Positions 45,991 through 54,828 are shown, counted from the stretch's first letter. The stretch: 64,000 bases of DNA from Thioalkalivibrio sp. ALJ21 (GCF_000378605.1 NZ_KB905155.1:744001-808000), one strand, 5' to 3'. Notes: generated from the letters alone by a model not told the origin. A program made the numbers and translations.

Positions 45991-46461
45991 CTACGGATGC
46001 ACGACCGTGTTGTGCCCGAACCGGATCTGCCAGCCGTGGTGGTCGTCCCGCTCGAGCAGAAAGCTCATGCGGGTGTACAGCACGCCATCCCCGCGATCCG
46101 GCAGCCCGGCCGGCATGGACTCGATATCCGATACCCGCAGCACGGCCTCGGCAAACGCCGCGTCTTCGCTCAGCATCGAAATATCCTGGACATCCACGCT
46201 CAGCGAGCTACCGGCAAACGGCCCCTGCAGGACCTCGGTATGCCGCCTGGCATTCGTCGCGCGATCGTCAAAGCGCGTCCCGAACAGGTTCACGAGCCCC
46301 GCGTCTTCCTGATAGTCACGCGCCCAGGCCTCGCCATCACCGGCCTCCCAGGCCGCCTCCTTGGCCTCCAGGATGCGCTGGATTTCACCTTCATCGGCAC
46401 CGGCGGTGGAGATCAGCGCGGCCAACGGCAGGGCGAGAAGCAAGAGCAGTTTTCGGGACAT
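45991..46461 (-). CDS. Secreted SnoaL-like (SgcJ/EcaC family) protein
   Basis: About 156 residues with a signal peptide (KLLLLLALPLAALISTAGA). A NTF2/SnoaL-like fold follows (IQRILEAKEAAWEAGDGEAWARDYQEDAGLVNLFGTRFDDRATNA in parts), matching the SgcJ/EcaC or DUF4440 group often labelled 'oxidoreductase' without proven activity. The start 46461 has GGAG 6 bases upstream; a frame from 46485 adds eight residues. Probably periplasmic. Function is unknown. Confidence 0.85.
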   Translation of the reverse strand: MSRKLLLLLALPLAALISTAGADEGEIQRILEAKEAAWEAGDGEAWARDYQEDAGLVNLFGTRFDDRATNARRHTEVLQGPFAGSSLSVDVQDISMLSEDAAFAEAVLRVSDIESMPAGLPDRGDGVLYTRMSFLLERDDHHGWQIRFGHNTVVHP

Positions 46462-46499
46462 GACGACTCCAATCGTGAACGGCAAGACAGGACCCCTGT

Positions 46500-48062
46500 T
46501 TACAGGAGCGGCTCCACTGGCGCCAGTCGTGTAATCCCGGACAAGAAGCGCCGCCAGATACCCGCCTTCGGATCGGTGCGGTAGAGCGTTCCCTCGTCGT
46601 CCGTCCAGATCGGCCAGCCCTCGTCGTCCAGCCGAACCTGATACGCCAGCTCCGGCCGGGTGCTGTGCTCGTACAGCTCCAGCAGCTCCTGGACGATCTC
46701 CGGCTCGCGCAGGAACACACCCAACTCGGTGTTGGTATAGCGCGAGCGCGGGTCCAGATTGAACGAGCCGACAAACCCCTCCTCGCGATCAATGATCAGC
46801 GCCTTGGTATGCAGGCTCGCATGCGAGGAGCCAATCCCCATCTCGCGATCCGCGGCTGCGCGCGGCGGCAGCGCCGTCGGGCGCAACTCGTGCAGCTCCA
46901 CTCCGGCCTGCAGCAATGCAGGGCGTCGGCGCGAGTAGCCGCTGTGGGTAAAGGCCACGTCATTCGCCGCCAGGGAGTTTGTCAGCACACTCACCCGCAC
47001 GCCCCGCTCGCGCATCGCGATCAGCTGCGCCGTGCCATCCCGCCGCGGCACAAAGTACGGCGAGATCATCAGCAACTCGTGCTCGACCGCATCCAGCCGC
47101 CGTGCCACCGCCTCGGCAACCCCGTCCCGGATATGCTCGTAGCCCTTGGCCTTGCCCACGTCATCCACGACCAGCTTGGCCTGATCGGTCCAGGTGTACG
47201 CCCCGGCATCATCGATCGGCTCGGCGAGGGGCATACCATTCAGCGGCTCCAGCGTCAGCAGCGGATGGCCCTGGTGCTCGACCAGCCAGGCATCGAGGTT
47301 CTCCCGGTACCGTGCGAGCTTCTCCGGGTCCTGTTCCACCCGGCGCATGCGCCGCAGATCGATCGCCGCGCGGCTGTTCCAGTACTCCACAAACGAATGG
47401 TCCACCTCCGTCGCCAGCGGACCGACCATGACCAGATCCAGATCCGTAAAGTTGTAATACGGACTGACCTCGAAGTACTCGTCCCCGATGTTGCGCCCGC
47501 CGATGATCGCCAGGTGGCCGTCGACCACCCAGGCCTTGTTATGCATACGGCGGTTCAAATCGCTGCCACGAAAGACAAACTCCACCCCCGCGCGCACCGC
47601 ACCCCGGCGCGTACGAAACGGGTTGAACACGCGAACCTCGATATTGGGATGCTGATTGACCGCGGCCAGCAGCTCATCACTGCCGCGCAAATCCATGTCA
47701 TCCAGCAACAGCGACACCGCCACGCCCCGGTCCGCCGCATCCAGCAGCTCCCCGAGCAGCGTCCGACCGGCCACGTCATCGCGCCAGATGTAGTACTGGA
47801 TATGGATGCGTTCCTGCGCCTTGCGCGCACTCTGCACCCGCCACTGGAAGGCCTCCGCCCCGGTATCCAGCAGCCGGAACCCCGTCTGCCCTTCCGCGAC
47901 CGCCGGCAACGTATCCAGCCAGGTAGCCAGCTCGCCCTGCACCGCCGGCGCCTGCGGGGCACGGTCTACCCGGTCCGGCGCCGGCTGCATCGGTGTACAG
48001 GCCGCCAGAAACGCCAGCAACAACGCCGCAAGCAGCGGCTGAAGCAACGTACGCGCGTTCAT
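46500..48062 (-). CDS. Phospholipase D-family lipoprotein, cardiolipin synthase-like
   Basis: The protein has two phospholipase D HKD motifs (HNKAWVVDGHLAIIGGRNIGDEYF in parts: HNKAWVVD; and HTKALIIDREEGFVGSFNLDPRS in parts: HTKALIID). From 48062 it starts with a lipoprotein signal and lipobox (LLAALLLAFLAACTP), giving about 520 residues. Members of this group include ClsC/YmdC-type cardiolipin synthases and other PLD-like lipid-modifying enzymes. An upstream frame from 48152 adds 30 residues without a signal; neither start has a strong Shine-Dalgarno. The substrate is not decided by the sequence. Confidence 0.85.
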   Translation of the reverse strand: MNARTLLQPLLAALLLAFLAACTPMQPAPDRVDRAPQAPAVQGELATWLDTLPAVAEGQTGFRLLDTGAEAFQWRVQSARKAQERIHIQYYIWRDDVAGRTLLGELLDAADRGVAVSLLLDDMDLRGSDELLAAVNQHPNIEVRVFNPFRTRRGAVRAGVEFVFRGSDLNRRMHNKAWVVDGHLAIIGGRNIGDEYFEVSPYYNFTDLDLVMVGPLATEVDHSFVEYWNSRAAIDLRRMRRVEQDPEKLARYRENLDAWLVEHQGHPLLTLEPLNGMPLAEPIDDAGAYTWTDQAKLVVDDVGKAKGYEHIRDGVAEAVARRLDAVEHELLMISPYFVPRRDGTAQLIAMRERGVRVSVLTNSLAANDVAFTHSGYSRRRPALLQAGVELHELRPTALPPRAAADREMGIGSSHASLHTKALIIDREEGFVGSFNLDPRSRYTNTELGVFLREPEIVQELLELYEHSTRPELAYQVRLDDEGWPIWTDDEGTLYRTDPKAGIWRRFLSGITRLAPVEPLL

Positions 48063-48153
48063 TCGCAGATGTCCGACACCCGCCCCCAACGAAGCACCCA
48101 TACCGCAAGCATGTACCCACCGTGCGAACCTTTCCATGGTCCGTATCCCCAAA

Positions 48154-48187
48154 ACAAAAAAGCGAGCCGGGAGACCCTGGCTCGCTT
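48154..48187 (-). terminator. Rho-independent terminator after tRNA-Val
   Basis: On the minus strand the stem AAGCGAGCC/GGCTCGCTT is followed by a T-run. It starts 12 bases after the tRNA 3' CCA end. Confidence 0.9.
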
Positions 48188-48198
48188 TCTCAAAATAC

Positions 48199-48275
48199 TG
48201 GTAGGCGCGATTGGACTCGAACCAACGACCCCCACCATGTCAAGGTGGTGCTCTAACCAACTGAGCTACGCGCCT
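48199..48275 (-). tRNA. tRNA-Val (GAC)
   Basis: A complete cloverleaf of 77 nt with encoded CCA. The acceptor stem is AGGCGCG/CGCGCCT, the D arm GCTC...GAGC, the anticodon stem CCACC/GGTGG around loop TTGACAT (anticodon GAC), and the T arm has loop TTCGAGT. It reads Val codons GUC and GUU. Confidence 0.96.
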
Positions 48276-48540
48276 GTCGTCTTCGAGCCGCGTATTCTAC
48301 GCGCTCCCCGCCCCCTGTCAAAGCCCTTTGTAACGCACTGTATTCCTGCCGCACTGGCCCGCTGCGCCCGCCCCGAATGACACAGCCGCTCGCCGGCAGC
48401 ACCCCAACGGCATCAACGCGGAACCACCCTGTGCCTTAGGGATACTTCACCCTTCGCCATAGTCTTATAACCAGGCGGTCTGACAGACCCGTCCACGCGC
48501 GCATCCCGGCGCGATCTCACCCATTAAAAGGGGGCCCACC

Positions 48541-49443
48541 ATGCGCCCGGACCTGATCACGGTATTTGGCGGCACCGGCTTCCTCGGCCGCGCAACCGTC
48601 CATGAACTGCTCGACGCCGGGCACGCCGTGCGCATTGCTTCACGCCACCCGGCGCTACCCGACTCCCTGCAAGAACACCCTCAGCTGGAGCACTGCCGCG
48701 CCGACATCCGGGACGATGCCGATGTCGCCCGCGCCGTGGAAGGCGCCCGGGGCGCCGTCAACGCCGTCAGCCTGTACGTGGAGCAACGCGACCTGCGCTT
48801 TACCACCATCCACGTCGAAGGCGCCGCACGCCTCGCACGCGCGGCCCACAAGTCGGGCCTGGAGCGCCTCGTACAGATCTCCGGCATCGGCGCCGACAGC
48901 CGCTCGCCCTCGTCGTACATCCGTGCCCGAGCGCAAGGCGAAGCGGCCGTCCTCCGCGAATTCCCCAACGCCGTCATCGTGCGCCCCAGCGTCCTTTTCG
49001 GCCCGGGCGACGCCTTCCTACGCAACCTGGCCGGCCTCGCCCCGCTGCCGGTGATCCCCCTGTTCGGCCGCGGCACCACCCGCCTGCAACCGGTACACGT
49101 CACCGACATCGCCCGTGCCCTCGCAAGCCTGTGCGCAGACGAGCCGCCCACACACCCCATCTACGAACTCGGCGGCCCGGACATCCTCACCTATCGCCAA
49201 ATCGTGAGCCTGGTCCTCACGCACCTGGGCCGCAAGCGCCCCATGCTGCCCATACCATTCACCCTCTGGCACGCCCTGGCCGCCGTGGGAGCGCTACTCC
49301 CCAACCCACCCCTGACCCGCGATCAGCTCTATCTGATGCAACAGGACAACATCGCCAACCCCAACTTCGGCACCTTCTCCGACCTGGGCATCACACCCCA
49401 CTCCTTCGAACAATCCCTGCCCGACTGCCTCCCCACCCACTAA
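48541..49443 (+). CDS. NDUFA9-like NAD(P)-binding SDR protein
   Basis: Atypical short-chain dehydrogenase of 300 residues. The N-terminal dinucleotide-binding motif is VFGGTGFLGRATVHELL (GxxGxxG, residues 9-15). Later sequence GVRPSVLFGPGDAFLRNLA-like (here VIVRPSVLFGPGDAFL) and YELGGPDILTYRQIV match the complex I NDUFA9/YcnD group. In bacteria it is often annotated 'complex I NDUFA9 subunit family' although it is not a NADH dehydrogenase subunit; a role in ubiquinone or lipid metabolism is suggested for relatives. GGGGG lies upstream of the ATG. It is the first plus-strand gene after the long minus block. Confidence 0.88.
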   Translation: MRPDLITVFGGTGFLGRATVHELLDAGHAVRIASRHPALPDSLQEHPQLEHCRADIRDDADVARAVEGARGAVNAVSLYVEQRDLRFTTIHVEGAARLARAAHKSGLERLVQISGIGADSRSPSSYIRARAQGEAAVLREFPNAVIVRPSVLFGPGDAFLRNLAGLAPLPVIPLFGRGTTRLQPVHVTDIARALASLCADEPPTHPIYELGGPDILTYRQIVSLVLTHLGRKRPMLPIPFTLWHALAAVGALLPNPPLTRDQLYLMQQDNIANPNFGTFSDLGITPHSFEQSLPDCLPTH

Positions 49444-49482
49444 TCTCACCCAAAGAAATCACCCCACGATTCCTCCTCCCCC

Positions 49483-49562
49483 TGTAGGGGCCTGTTTGCA
49501 GGCGAAGCCCCAGCCAAAGCCAGAAACAGTCAAGGGCTTCGCGTGCAAGCACGCTCCCACAT
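49483..49562. repeat. REP-like palindromic element
   Basis: An imperfect inverted repeat of about 80 bases: the left arm TGTAGGGGCCTGTTTGCAGG pairs with the complement of the right arm (CGTGCAAGCACGCTCCCACA). It resembles the TGTAGGAGC...GCTCCTACA class of intergenic repeats of Pseudomonas and Xanthomonas relatives, and marks the left edge of the accessory region. Confidence 0.6.
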
Positions 49563-49696
49563 ATTTGTGGCCCCTCGTCTTCCCGGCCGCAACGAAGCGA
49601 AGAGCGGGGCATAAATGGCACCGGATGGCCCTCAGTCAGCAGGTGAGTGAATCCGTTAGGATGCCCAGACCACGACCAGCAGTCTGAGGAGCGAAG

Positions 49697-50065
49697 ATGA
49701 ACGCAGAATCGAACGGTACACAGAGCCTAGAAGAGCTGGCTTCCCGGGTAGAGACGTTCGTTGAGGAGCGCGACTGGGCCCAGTTCCACTCGCCGAAGAA
49801 CCTGTCGATGGCGCTCGCCGGCGAGGTTGGTGAACTCATTGAGCATTTCCAATGGGTAACTCAGGAACAGTCGCGGGATCTGTCCGGCGACGTACGCGAG
49901 GCGGTCACGCAAGAGATCGCAGACGTACAGATCTACCTGCTGCTCCTGGCGCGCAAGCTAGATATCGACTTGGTGCAAGCTGCCAGCGACAAGTTGGAGA
50001 TGAACGCGCGGAAGTATCCCGTGGAAAAAGCGCACGGCAACGCCCGAAAATACTCGGAGCTCTGA
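49697..50065 (+). CDS. MazG-like nucleotide pyrophosphohydrolase
   Basis: Small all-alpha NTP pyrophosphohydrolase of 122 residues, similar to RS21-C6/MazG-like enzymes that hydrolyse (d)NTPs to monophosphate and pyrophosphate. The metal-binding EExxE-type motif is visible (LAGEVGELIEHFQW, then EIADVQIYLLLLA). AGGAG lies 7 bases before the ATG. It is tail-to-tail with the nuclease-helicase gene, 73 bases apart. Such enzymes occur as house-cleaning proteins, toxin-antitoxin modulators and in phage-defence loci. The location in a repeat-rich accessory region suggests the latter, without proof. Confidence 0.85.
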   Translation: MNAESNGTQSLEELASRVETFVEERDWAQFHSPKNLSMALAGEVGELIEHFQWVTQEQSRDLSGDVREAVTQEIADVQIYLLLLARKLDIDLVQAASDKLEMNARKYPVEKAHGNARKYSEL

Positions 50066-50138
50066 CCACCGTCACTCAGGAGAACCACACGATTGAGGCG
50101 ACCGCGCGGCAGGATCCAGCAGCCTGGACGAACGCCCC

Positions 50139-52547
50139 TTAACTATCGAGCTGACCGATATATTCGCCCACCACAACGAGCTCGGAAAGCGCATCTTCCT
50201 CCAGCACAATCGGCTGATACCCCGGAAGCCTGGACTCCGGCTTGAGAATGATCCGTGCGTGGCGCCACTCCGTATCCGGGTCGGTGGTTTTCTCGCTGTG
50301 GTACCGCTTGATGGTGAAACTGGCGCCGGTGTCCGGATCATCGATGTCGCGATGCTGCACCAGTACGATCTTGCCCTCTCGGGTACCGCCCCCAGGCGGA
50401 GCGAACAGGCACCACGCCCCATCCGGAATCCGGCGGTTCATCGATTCACCGACCACTTGGGCGATAAACATGCCTGGCTTGGGCGCGATGAAGTCGGGCG
50501 GTGTCACCCAATCGAAGGCCTCCGGGTTCTGTTCAACGTTCTGCAGTTCGCTGAAGCCGCCCGCAGCTGCCTTAAACGAAACTACCGGAAGCGCATTCTC
50601 GAAAGGCTCAACTTCCTCCAATGCGAGTTTCGGGAACGGCAGCGTATCCACATCGACGCTCTCGTTATCCGCCACATCAGGCTCTCCAACGTGTCGATGC
50701 ACAAGCGCGCTGAAGTATTCATTGGTCTCCGGGTCCGCCGACCAGATCAAGCACCCCTTCTTCCCACGGCTCATCAGCGTGCGGTAGGTGTTCTTGATGA
50801 TCTGGTCGGCCTTCTTGCGCGCCTGGTCCGGGTTTTCCCTCAGCGCCTTCTTGTAGCCCTTGATCGAGGCATCATTCTTTGAACGCGCCTCCGGAACCGT
50901 GATCACTTCGCCATCGCGTACGATCAGGTCCGGCCCGATGATCACGCCCACATAATCCAGCTCCAGCCCCTGGCTGGTATGGATACAGCCAATCTGGTGC
51001 ACCGACTCCGGCTGGATCATCCAGGTGGACCCGTCCTTGTCCAGGTTCCACTGCATCGCGAAGTTGTGCTCCGCGAACCGGATATCCATCGCCTCCCCGT
51101 CCTTCTTGCTGTCCCAGTCCCAGCAGTAGCCGGCCAGCAGCCGCGCCCGATTAGCCTCCACGTTCAGCGCGAAGATGCGATCACGCAGCTCGGTGGGCGA
51201 CCCAACCACCTCGACGGAGTAATCCAAGTCGTCCAGGTTCTCGTTCGCGGTCTCCCGGATCTGCAGCGCCTGATCGAGCCAGGCCAGGTAGCCGTCGGAA
51301 CCGGCACAGCGAAACTGCGAGCGCAGCTCGGCGTAGTGGATAGTCGCCCCGGCGGCCTTCGCCCACCGTTCGATCTCCTCGCACGAGCCAATATCCTTCC
51401 AGTGGATCCGCTGCTCCTCATCCAGAAAGAACACGGCCGTGCGTGCGGCTCGGATGATCTCCTTAACCTGGTTCTCCCCCAGGTTCTGATACATGCCGGA
51501 CTTCTCGTTCAGGCGGTGGGCCTCGTCCACGATCAGGGTGTCGAACGTGTCCGCCTCCGTCTCGTGATAGGAACCGGAACCTCGGAACAGGTTGCTGATC
51601 CGAGTCTTCTTCATCGTGCCGGTCAGTCGAGCCTCGTATACCGCCCTGGGGGCTGCATTACGCGTCACGTACTGGGCCACCTTGCCCTGCCGGGTTAGCT
51701 CCCCTAACAGGTTCACCGCCACGACCGACTTCCCGGTTCCTGGCCCGCCCTGCACGATGAACACCTGTTTGCCGTGCTCTTCGGCGATCGCGGAAAGGTT
51801 GAGCGCGCTCTCGAAAACCAGCTTCTGGTCATCGATCATCAGAAACTCGGCATTGCCCTGCAGCAACGAGGCCAGATGGTCCGCCAACGACTTCGACGGA
51901 CGGATGCGGCCGTGCTCGACCCGATAGAGGATGTCGTTGGCATCCCCCTCACGCACATGCTGGCTCAGGAACCGGGCGAGCTTTTCGGTATCCGCCTTCA
52001 AGAAGGCCGGCGCGCGTTCCAGGTGCTCGTGATACCGCTCATCCCCGATCGCAGGCGACATGCTGTTGTGCAGGTAGGCGCAGGGATGCAAACCGATGTT
52101 GTCGGTCTGAACGGTTTCATTGTAGTCCTCCAGAAGCGCTGCATAGGACCACGCCTGGTAGGACGGATGGGTGACTTCGCGTTCTCGGCCACCGACGAAG
52201 GTACGCACAATCGCATCCTTCTGGGTCGCCTCCACATGCTCCCACTGCTTTAGCTCGACGATCACTGCAGTGTCATGCCCGTCGCTGTTGCGCCCGGTCA
52301 GTATGAAGTCCACCCGCTTCGAGGTCTGCGGGATCATGTATTCGATCGCCACGCCCGCATCATCCGGAATCCTCGACGCGCTGAGCACGTTTTCCATGTA
52401 CTGCATCGAGTTGCGCCAGGACGTGATCTCGTTGGGCGAAGGCTTGCCCTTCCCGCTTCCCAGCATCCTTGCCAGGATGCGATCCTCGATCTCGTTGCCG
52501 CGTACATGCTCGATGAACCGGCGCTTGTCAGCCGTGTAGATCAGCAT
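50139..52547 (-). CDS. Nuclease-helicase-S24 peptidase fusion (DUF2075/Schlafen-like)
   Basis: 802 residues in three parts. (1) About 60-110: PD-(D/E)XK-like nuclease core, RVDFILTGRNSDGHDTAVIVELKQW in parts, with D80, E98 and K100. (2) About 230-640: DUF2075/Schlafen group 3 helicase with Walker A GGPGTGKS (267-274), Walker B DEAH (341-344) and later helicase motifs (RSQFRCAG, IHTSQGLELDYVGVIIG). (3) About 690-802: LexA/UmuD-like S24 peptidase with presumed Ser702 (VVGESMNRRIPDG) and Lys747 (FTIKRY). An Ala-Gly bond (AAAGGF, A662-G663) lies 40 residues before the Ser, close to LexA (35) and UmuD (36). The combination suggests a defence nuclease under self-cleavage control. Shine-Dalgarno is weak. 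Upstream, 52548-52841 shows no gene and no clear LexA box. Confidence 0.85.
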   Translation of the reverse strand: MLIYTADKRRFIEHVRGNEIEDRILARMLGSGKGKPSPNEITSWRNSMQYMENVLSASRIPDDAGVAIEYMIPQTSKRVDFILTGRNSDGHDTAVIVELKQWEHVEATQKDAIVRTFVGGREREVTHPSYQAWSYAALLEDYNETVQTDNIGLHPCAYLHNSMSPAIGDERYHEHLERAPAFLKADTEKLARFLSQHVREGDANDILYRVEHGRIRPSKSLADHLASLLQGNAEFLMIDDQKLVFESALNLSAIAEEHGKQVFIVQGGPGTGKSVVAVNLLGELTRQGKVAQYVTRNAAPRAVYEARLTGTMKKTRISNLFRGSGSYHETEADTFDTLIVDEAHRLNEKSGMYQNLGENQVKEIIRAARTAVFFLDEEQRIHWKDIGSCEEIERWAKAAGATIHYAELRSQFRCAGSDGYLAWLDQALQIRETANENLDDLDYSVEVVGSPTELRDRIFALNVEANRARLLAGYCWDWDSKKDGEAMDIRFAEHNFAMQWNLDKDGSTWMIQPESVHQIGCIHTSQGLELDYVGVIIGPDLIVRDGEVITVPEARSKNDASIKGYKKALRENPDQARKKADQIIKNTYRTLMSRGKKGCLIWSADPETNEYFSALVHRHVGEPDVADNESVDVDTLPFPKLALEEVEPFENALPVVSFKAAAGGFSELQNVEQNPEAFDWVTPPDFIAPKPGMFIAQVVGESMNRRIPDGAWCLFAPPGGGTREGKIVLVQHRDIDDPDTGASFTIKRYHSEKTTDPDTEWRHARIILKPESRLPGYQPIVLEEDALSELVVVGEYIGQLDS

Positions 52548-52841
52548 CGCGACGTTCCATGCGCCCGTCTAAACCTCTGCCTCCTCGCACGCACTACACC
52601 GCTCCTTGTCTGCCGAATATATGAACCGTTCGCTCAATCACCCACGCGAGCCCCTGTGTGATCCCTCGGTCATCGCCATCCCTTGGCCCAATGCGGTCGT
52701 TCGCTCGCATCGTACCCAACTCCGCCCTGCTCCGGTAATCGCGGCTATGTCTGCATAAACAAGCGCCATTCGCTCAAGATTGGTATGGTCTCTCCGAAGA
52801 GTCCACGAACAACATGACCAACCAACGAGAGAGCTGCACGG

Positions 52842-53315
52842 ATGGGGCTATCAGACGGAGTTTGCGACCTCGCCGACCGCCTCGTCGGCCGCCCCGGCGC
52901 CACCACCCCGCTGCCGGACAAGCCCACCGACCAGGCCGAAGCCGAAGAAGAACTCCTCAGCCGCCTCGTCGCGCTCAACGCCGAACGCGCCGCCGAAGAA
53001 GCCCAGGGCCACATTCGCTGGCTGCGCCCCGACTACCAGGCCCCCGAAGCCACCCAGACCACCGCCACACTGGAAGCCAAACCCGAGGCCGCCCCCGAAA
53101 CCCCGACCGAACCGGCCCAAAAGCCCACCTCGCCCAAATCCATGCCAGAGCAGGTCAAAGCCGTCCGCCGCCTCCTCGCCATCGGCCCCCAGACCCCGGA
53201 AGCCCTGACCACCCACTTCAAGCGCAAACCAACCAAGTCGCTCACCGGGGTCCACGCCGCCCTCCAAATCCTCGGCCAAGCCACAACCGACAACGACCAC
53301 TGGCGCCTGACATAA
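52842..53315 (+). CDS. Orphan C-terminal fragment of a class I DNA methyltransferase
   Basis: The 157-residue frame reads EAEEELLSRLVALNAERAAEEAQGHIRWLRPDYQAP in parts, which is the C-terminal signature of large class I SAM-dependent DNA methyltransferases (MmeI/Eco57I-related and similar). A Pro-rich linker and a winged-helix-like tail follow (PEQVKAVRRLLAIGPQTPEALTTHFKR). The catalytic N-terminal part, normally several hundred residues, is absent, and an in-frame stop lies 27 bases upstream of the ATG. It is most simply a remnant of a lost restriction-modification gene, though it could still be translated. A terminator follows at 53421. Confidence 0.75.
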   Translation: MGLSDGVCDLADRLVGRPGATTPLPDKPTDQAEAEEELLSRLVALNAERAAEEAQGHIRWLRPDYQAPEATQTTATLEAKPEAAPETPTEPAQKPTSPKSMPEQVKAVRRLLAIGPQTPEALTTHFKRKPTKSLTGVHAALQILGQATTDNDHWRLT

Positions 53316-53420
53316 CAACCAACAGGTTAGTAAACGCAACCCAAAGGTTCAGTGATGGCCTAATCTAATATGATGCGATGCTCGATGAACGACTAGACCG
53401 CCCGGGCGTTGCGGCATACC

Positions 53421-53445
53421 TCCGTAGCCAGTCCTACGGATTTTT
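53421..53445 (+). terminator. Rho-independent terminator
   Basis: Stem TCCGTAG/CTACGGA with a 6-nt loop followed directly by TTTTT on the plus strand. It lies about 105 bases after the methyltransferase fragment and before the YaaC-like gene. Confidence 0.8.
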
Positions 53446-53518
53446 CTGATTAAATGCGCACAATGTTCTACCCTACTTGTTCCACAAACATTTAACACAA
53501 TTAAATTGTTGACTCACT

Positions 53519-54589
53519 ATGCCAAGACAGCCTCAGCCTGGCGTCCCAGCCAAATACAAATACAACCCAGTCAGGTACTCGCATGTACCTATCCGCCCGG
53601 GACAGAGTGCGGTATTAACCGCTGACCCGTGGTCCTATCTACACGGCTACATTCTTCAGACTTCCTCACGAAAGCGGGGGGACAACCGTCGCAACCTTAA
53701 GCGTGCGAATTACTACGCTCGGTTGGCCGAGGACTTCTACCGGGCTGGATCACTTGTTGATCTGCCGACGCAGGGCACGCTTCTGTATTACGGAATGCTA
53801 AACCTAGTAAAATGCTTGTTATCTACTAACGGCGTCCCTCTCGAATCACAGATCGAGCATCACGGCCTAAATCTAGCACCCGAAATGAAGTTCGAATTAA
53901 ACATTCCCGCGAACACGAATAATTGTGTCAATATATTCTCCGAATTCGCACGCATCCTCGACACACCCGTCGCTGGAAAGCACCACGCCATGCTTCAAGA
54001 TGCAGTCGCGCATGTACCAGAGCTCCATTCCATCAGTAGCAACTTAGGATTCATCCGTCGACCAAAATTTCTACCGATTGATGTGCACTTCATGACCAAC
54101 CCCGGCCATACCACCCTGTTTACGGAGGTAAGTTTTAGCAAGGGTCACGAACAGAACCTCCCGACAAGGAAATTTCTTTCAGGATCGCGCAAGGACTATT
54201 TCACACAATGTCCCGACCGCGACGGAAAGGCTGTCTACCGAAGCAAGTCTCGAAAAAGGATTGGGAAAGACTGGAAGAAGGTCTACGGGAACATTCTAAA
54301 AGAGTACTCAAGCTTTCACATCGCATCTGTACTAACGAGGAGCGGCTACCGCTACTACTGCGATCTTGAGCCCGGCGAGTACCACCATCTTTGCTACGCT
54401 TTAATGATTATGTTCTATATCGGGAGCGCCGCTCGCTACAGACCGAGCGAAGTTGACGAAGTCTTAAATGGTCCTTTGAGGCCGCTAGTAACCGAGGCTG
54501 TAGCACTTTGCCCTCAGCAGTTCCTATATCAAATGGTAAGCCTTATCACCGGGCAGCTCTGCGTGATCCCGTATGCGCAGATAGACTGA
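53519..54589 (+). CDS. YaaC-like protein
   Basis: 356 residues resembling the YaaC family of Bacillus and scattered proteobacteria. N-terminal sequence DPWSYLHGYILQTSSRKRGDNRRNLKRANYYARLAEDFYRAG in parts, and C-terminal YHHLCYALMIMFYIGSAARYRPSEVDEVLNGPLRPLVTEAVALCPQQFLYQMVSLITGQ in parts, are the recognisable blocks. The catalytic role is unknown. The gene and its leader are visibly AT-richer than the neighbours (many AAT, ATA, TTA codons), suggesting recent transfer. It starts after an AT-rich leader; no strong Shine-Dalgarno is seen. YaaC genes are found near defence genes in other genomes, which fits this position. Confidence 0.75.
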   Translation: MPRQPQPGVPAKYKYNPVRYSHVPIRPGQSAVLTADPWSYLHGYILQTSSRKRGDNRRNLKRANYYARLAEDFYRAGSLVDLPTQGTLLYYGMLNLVKCLLSTNGVPLESQIEHHGLNLAPEMKFELNIPANTNNCVNIFSEFARILDTPVAGKHHAMLQDAVAHVPELHSISSNLGFIRRPKFLPIDVHFMTNPGHTTLFTEVSFSKGHEQNLPTRKFLSGSRKDYFTQCPDRDGKAVYRSKSRKRIGKDWKKVYGNILKEYSSFHIASVLTRSGYRYYCDLEPGEYHHLCYALMIMFYIGSAARYRPSEVDEVLNGPLRPLVTEAVALCPQQFLYQMVSLITGQLCVIPYAQID

Positions 54590-54723
54590 CACAACACCGA
54601 TGAAGGGGTCGGAACACGAAGAGGGAGGAGGAAGAGGACATCCATCTTCTTCCGGGCGCCACGCGATTATCCCAGCTGGAAGAGCCGGGATCTCTGACAT
54701 CCGCTCCTGTCCCCGTGCCAAAG

Positions 54724-54755
54724 ATCCCGGATAACCGCTGCGCGGTTTCCGGGAT
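54724..54755. repeat. 32-bp palindrome of a dispersed class
   Basis: ATCCCGGATAACCGC and GCGGTTTCCGGGAT are near-perfect complements with a one-base bulge around TGC. This GATCCCGGATAA...TTTCCGGGATGACG class is widespread in proteobacterial intergenic DNA. It lies between the YaaC-like gene and the TolA-C-like gene. Confidence 0.7.
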
Positions 54756-54802
54756 GACGGGGGGAGTGGCGGGGTTAGTCGCTACGGGTGCAGAAGAGAT
54801 CA

Positions 54803-54828
54803 CGGGGTCGGACCACGACTAAGCGTGG
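54803..54828. repeat. CGGGGTCGGACC motif copy
   Basis: CGGGGTCGGACCACG followed by ACTAAGCGTGG. One of several copies of the same core within 2.5 kb (see 55715 and 57010). Confidence 0.6.

Noticed and set aside
48199..48275. tRNA-Val as the integration site of the accessory region to its right
   Set aside because: The tRNA is on the minus strand, so its 3' end faces left, away from the accessory genes. No integrase gene and no repeated tRNA end was found.
52548..52841. A LexA (SOS) box upstream of the nuclease-helicase fusion
   Set aside because: I looked for CTGT-N8-ACAG and saw no acceptable match in either orientation.
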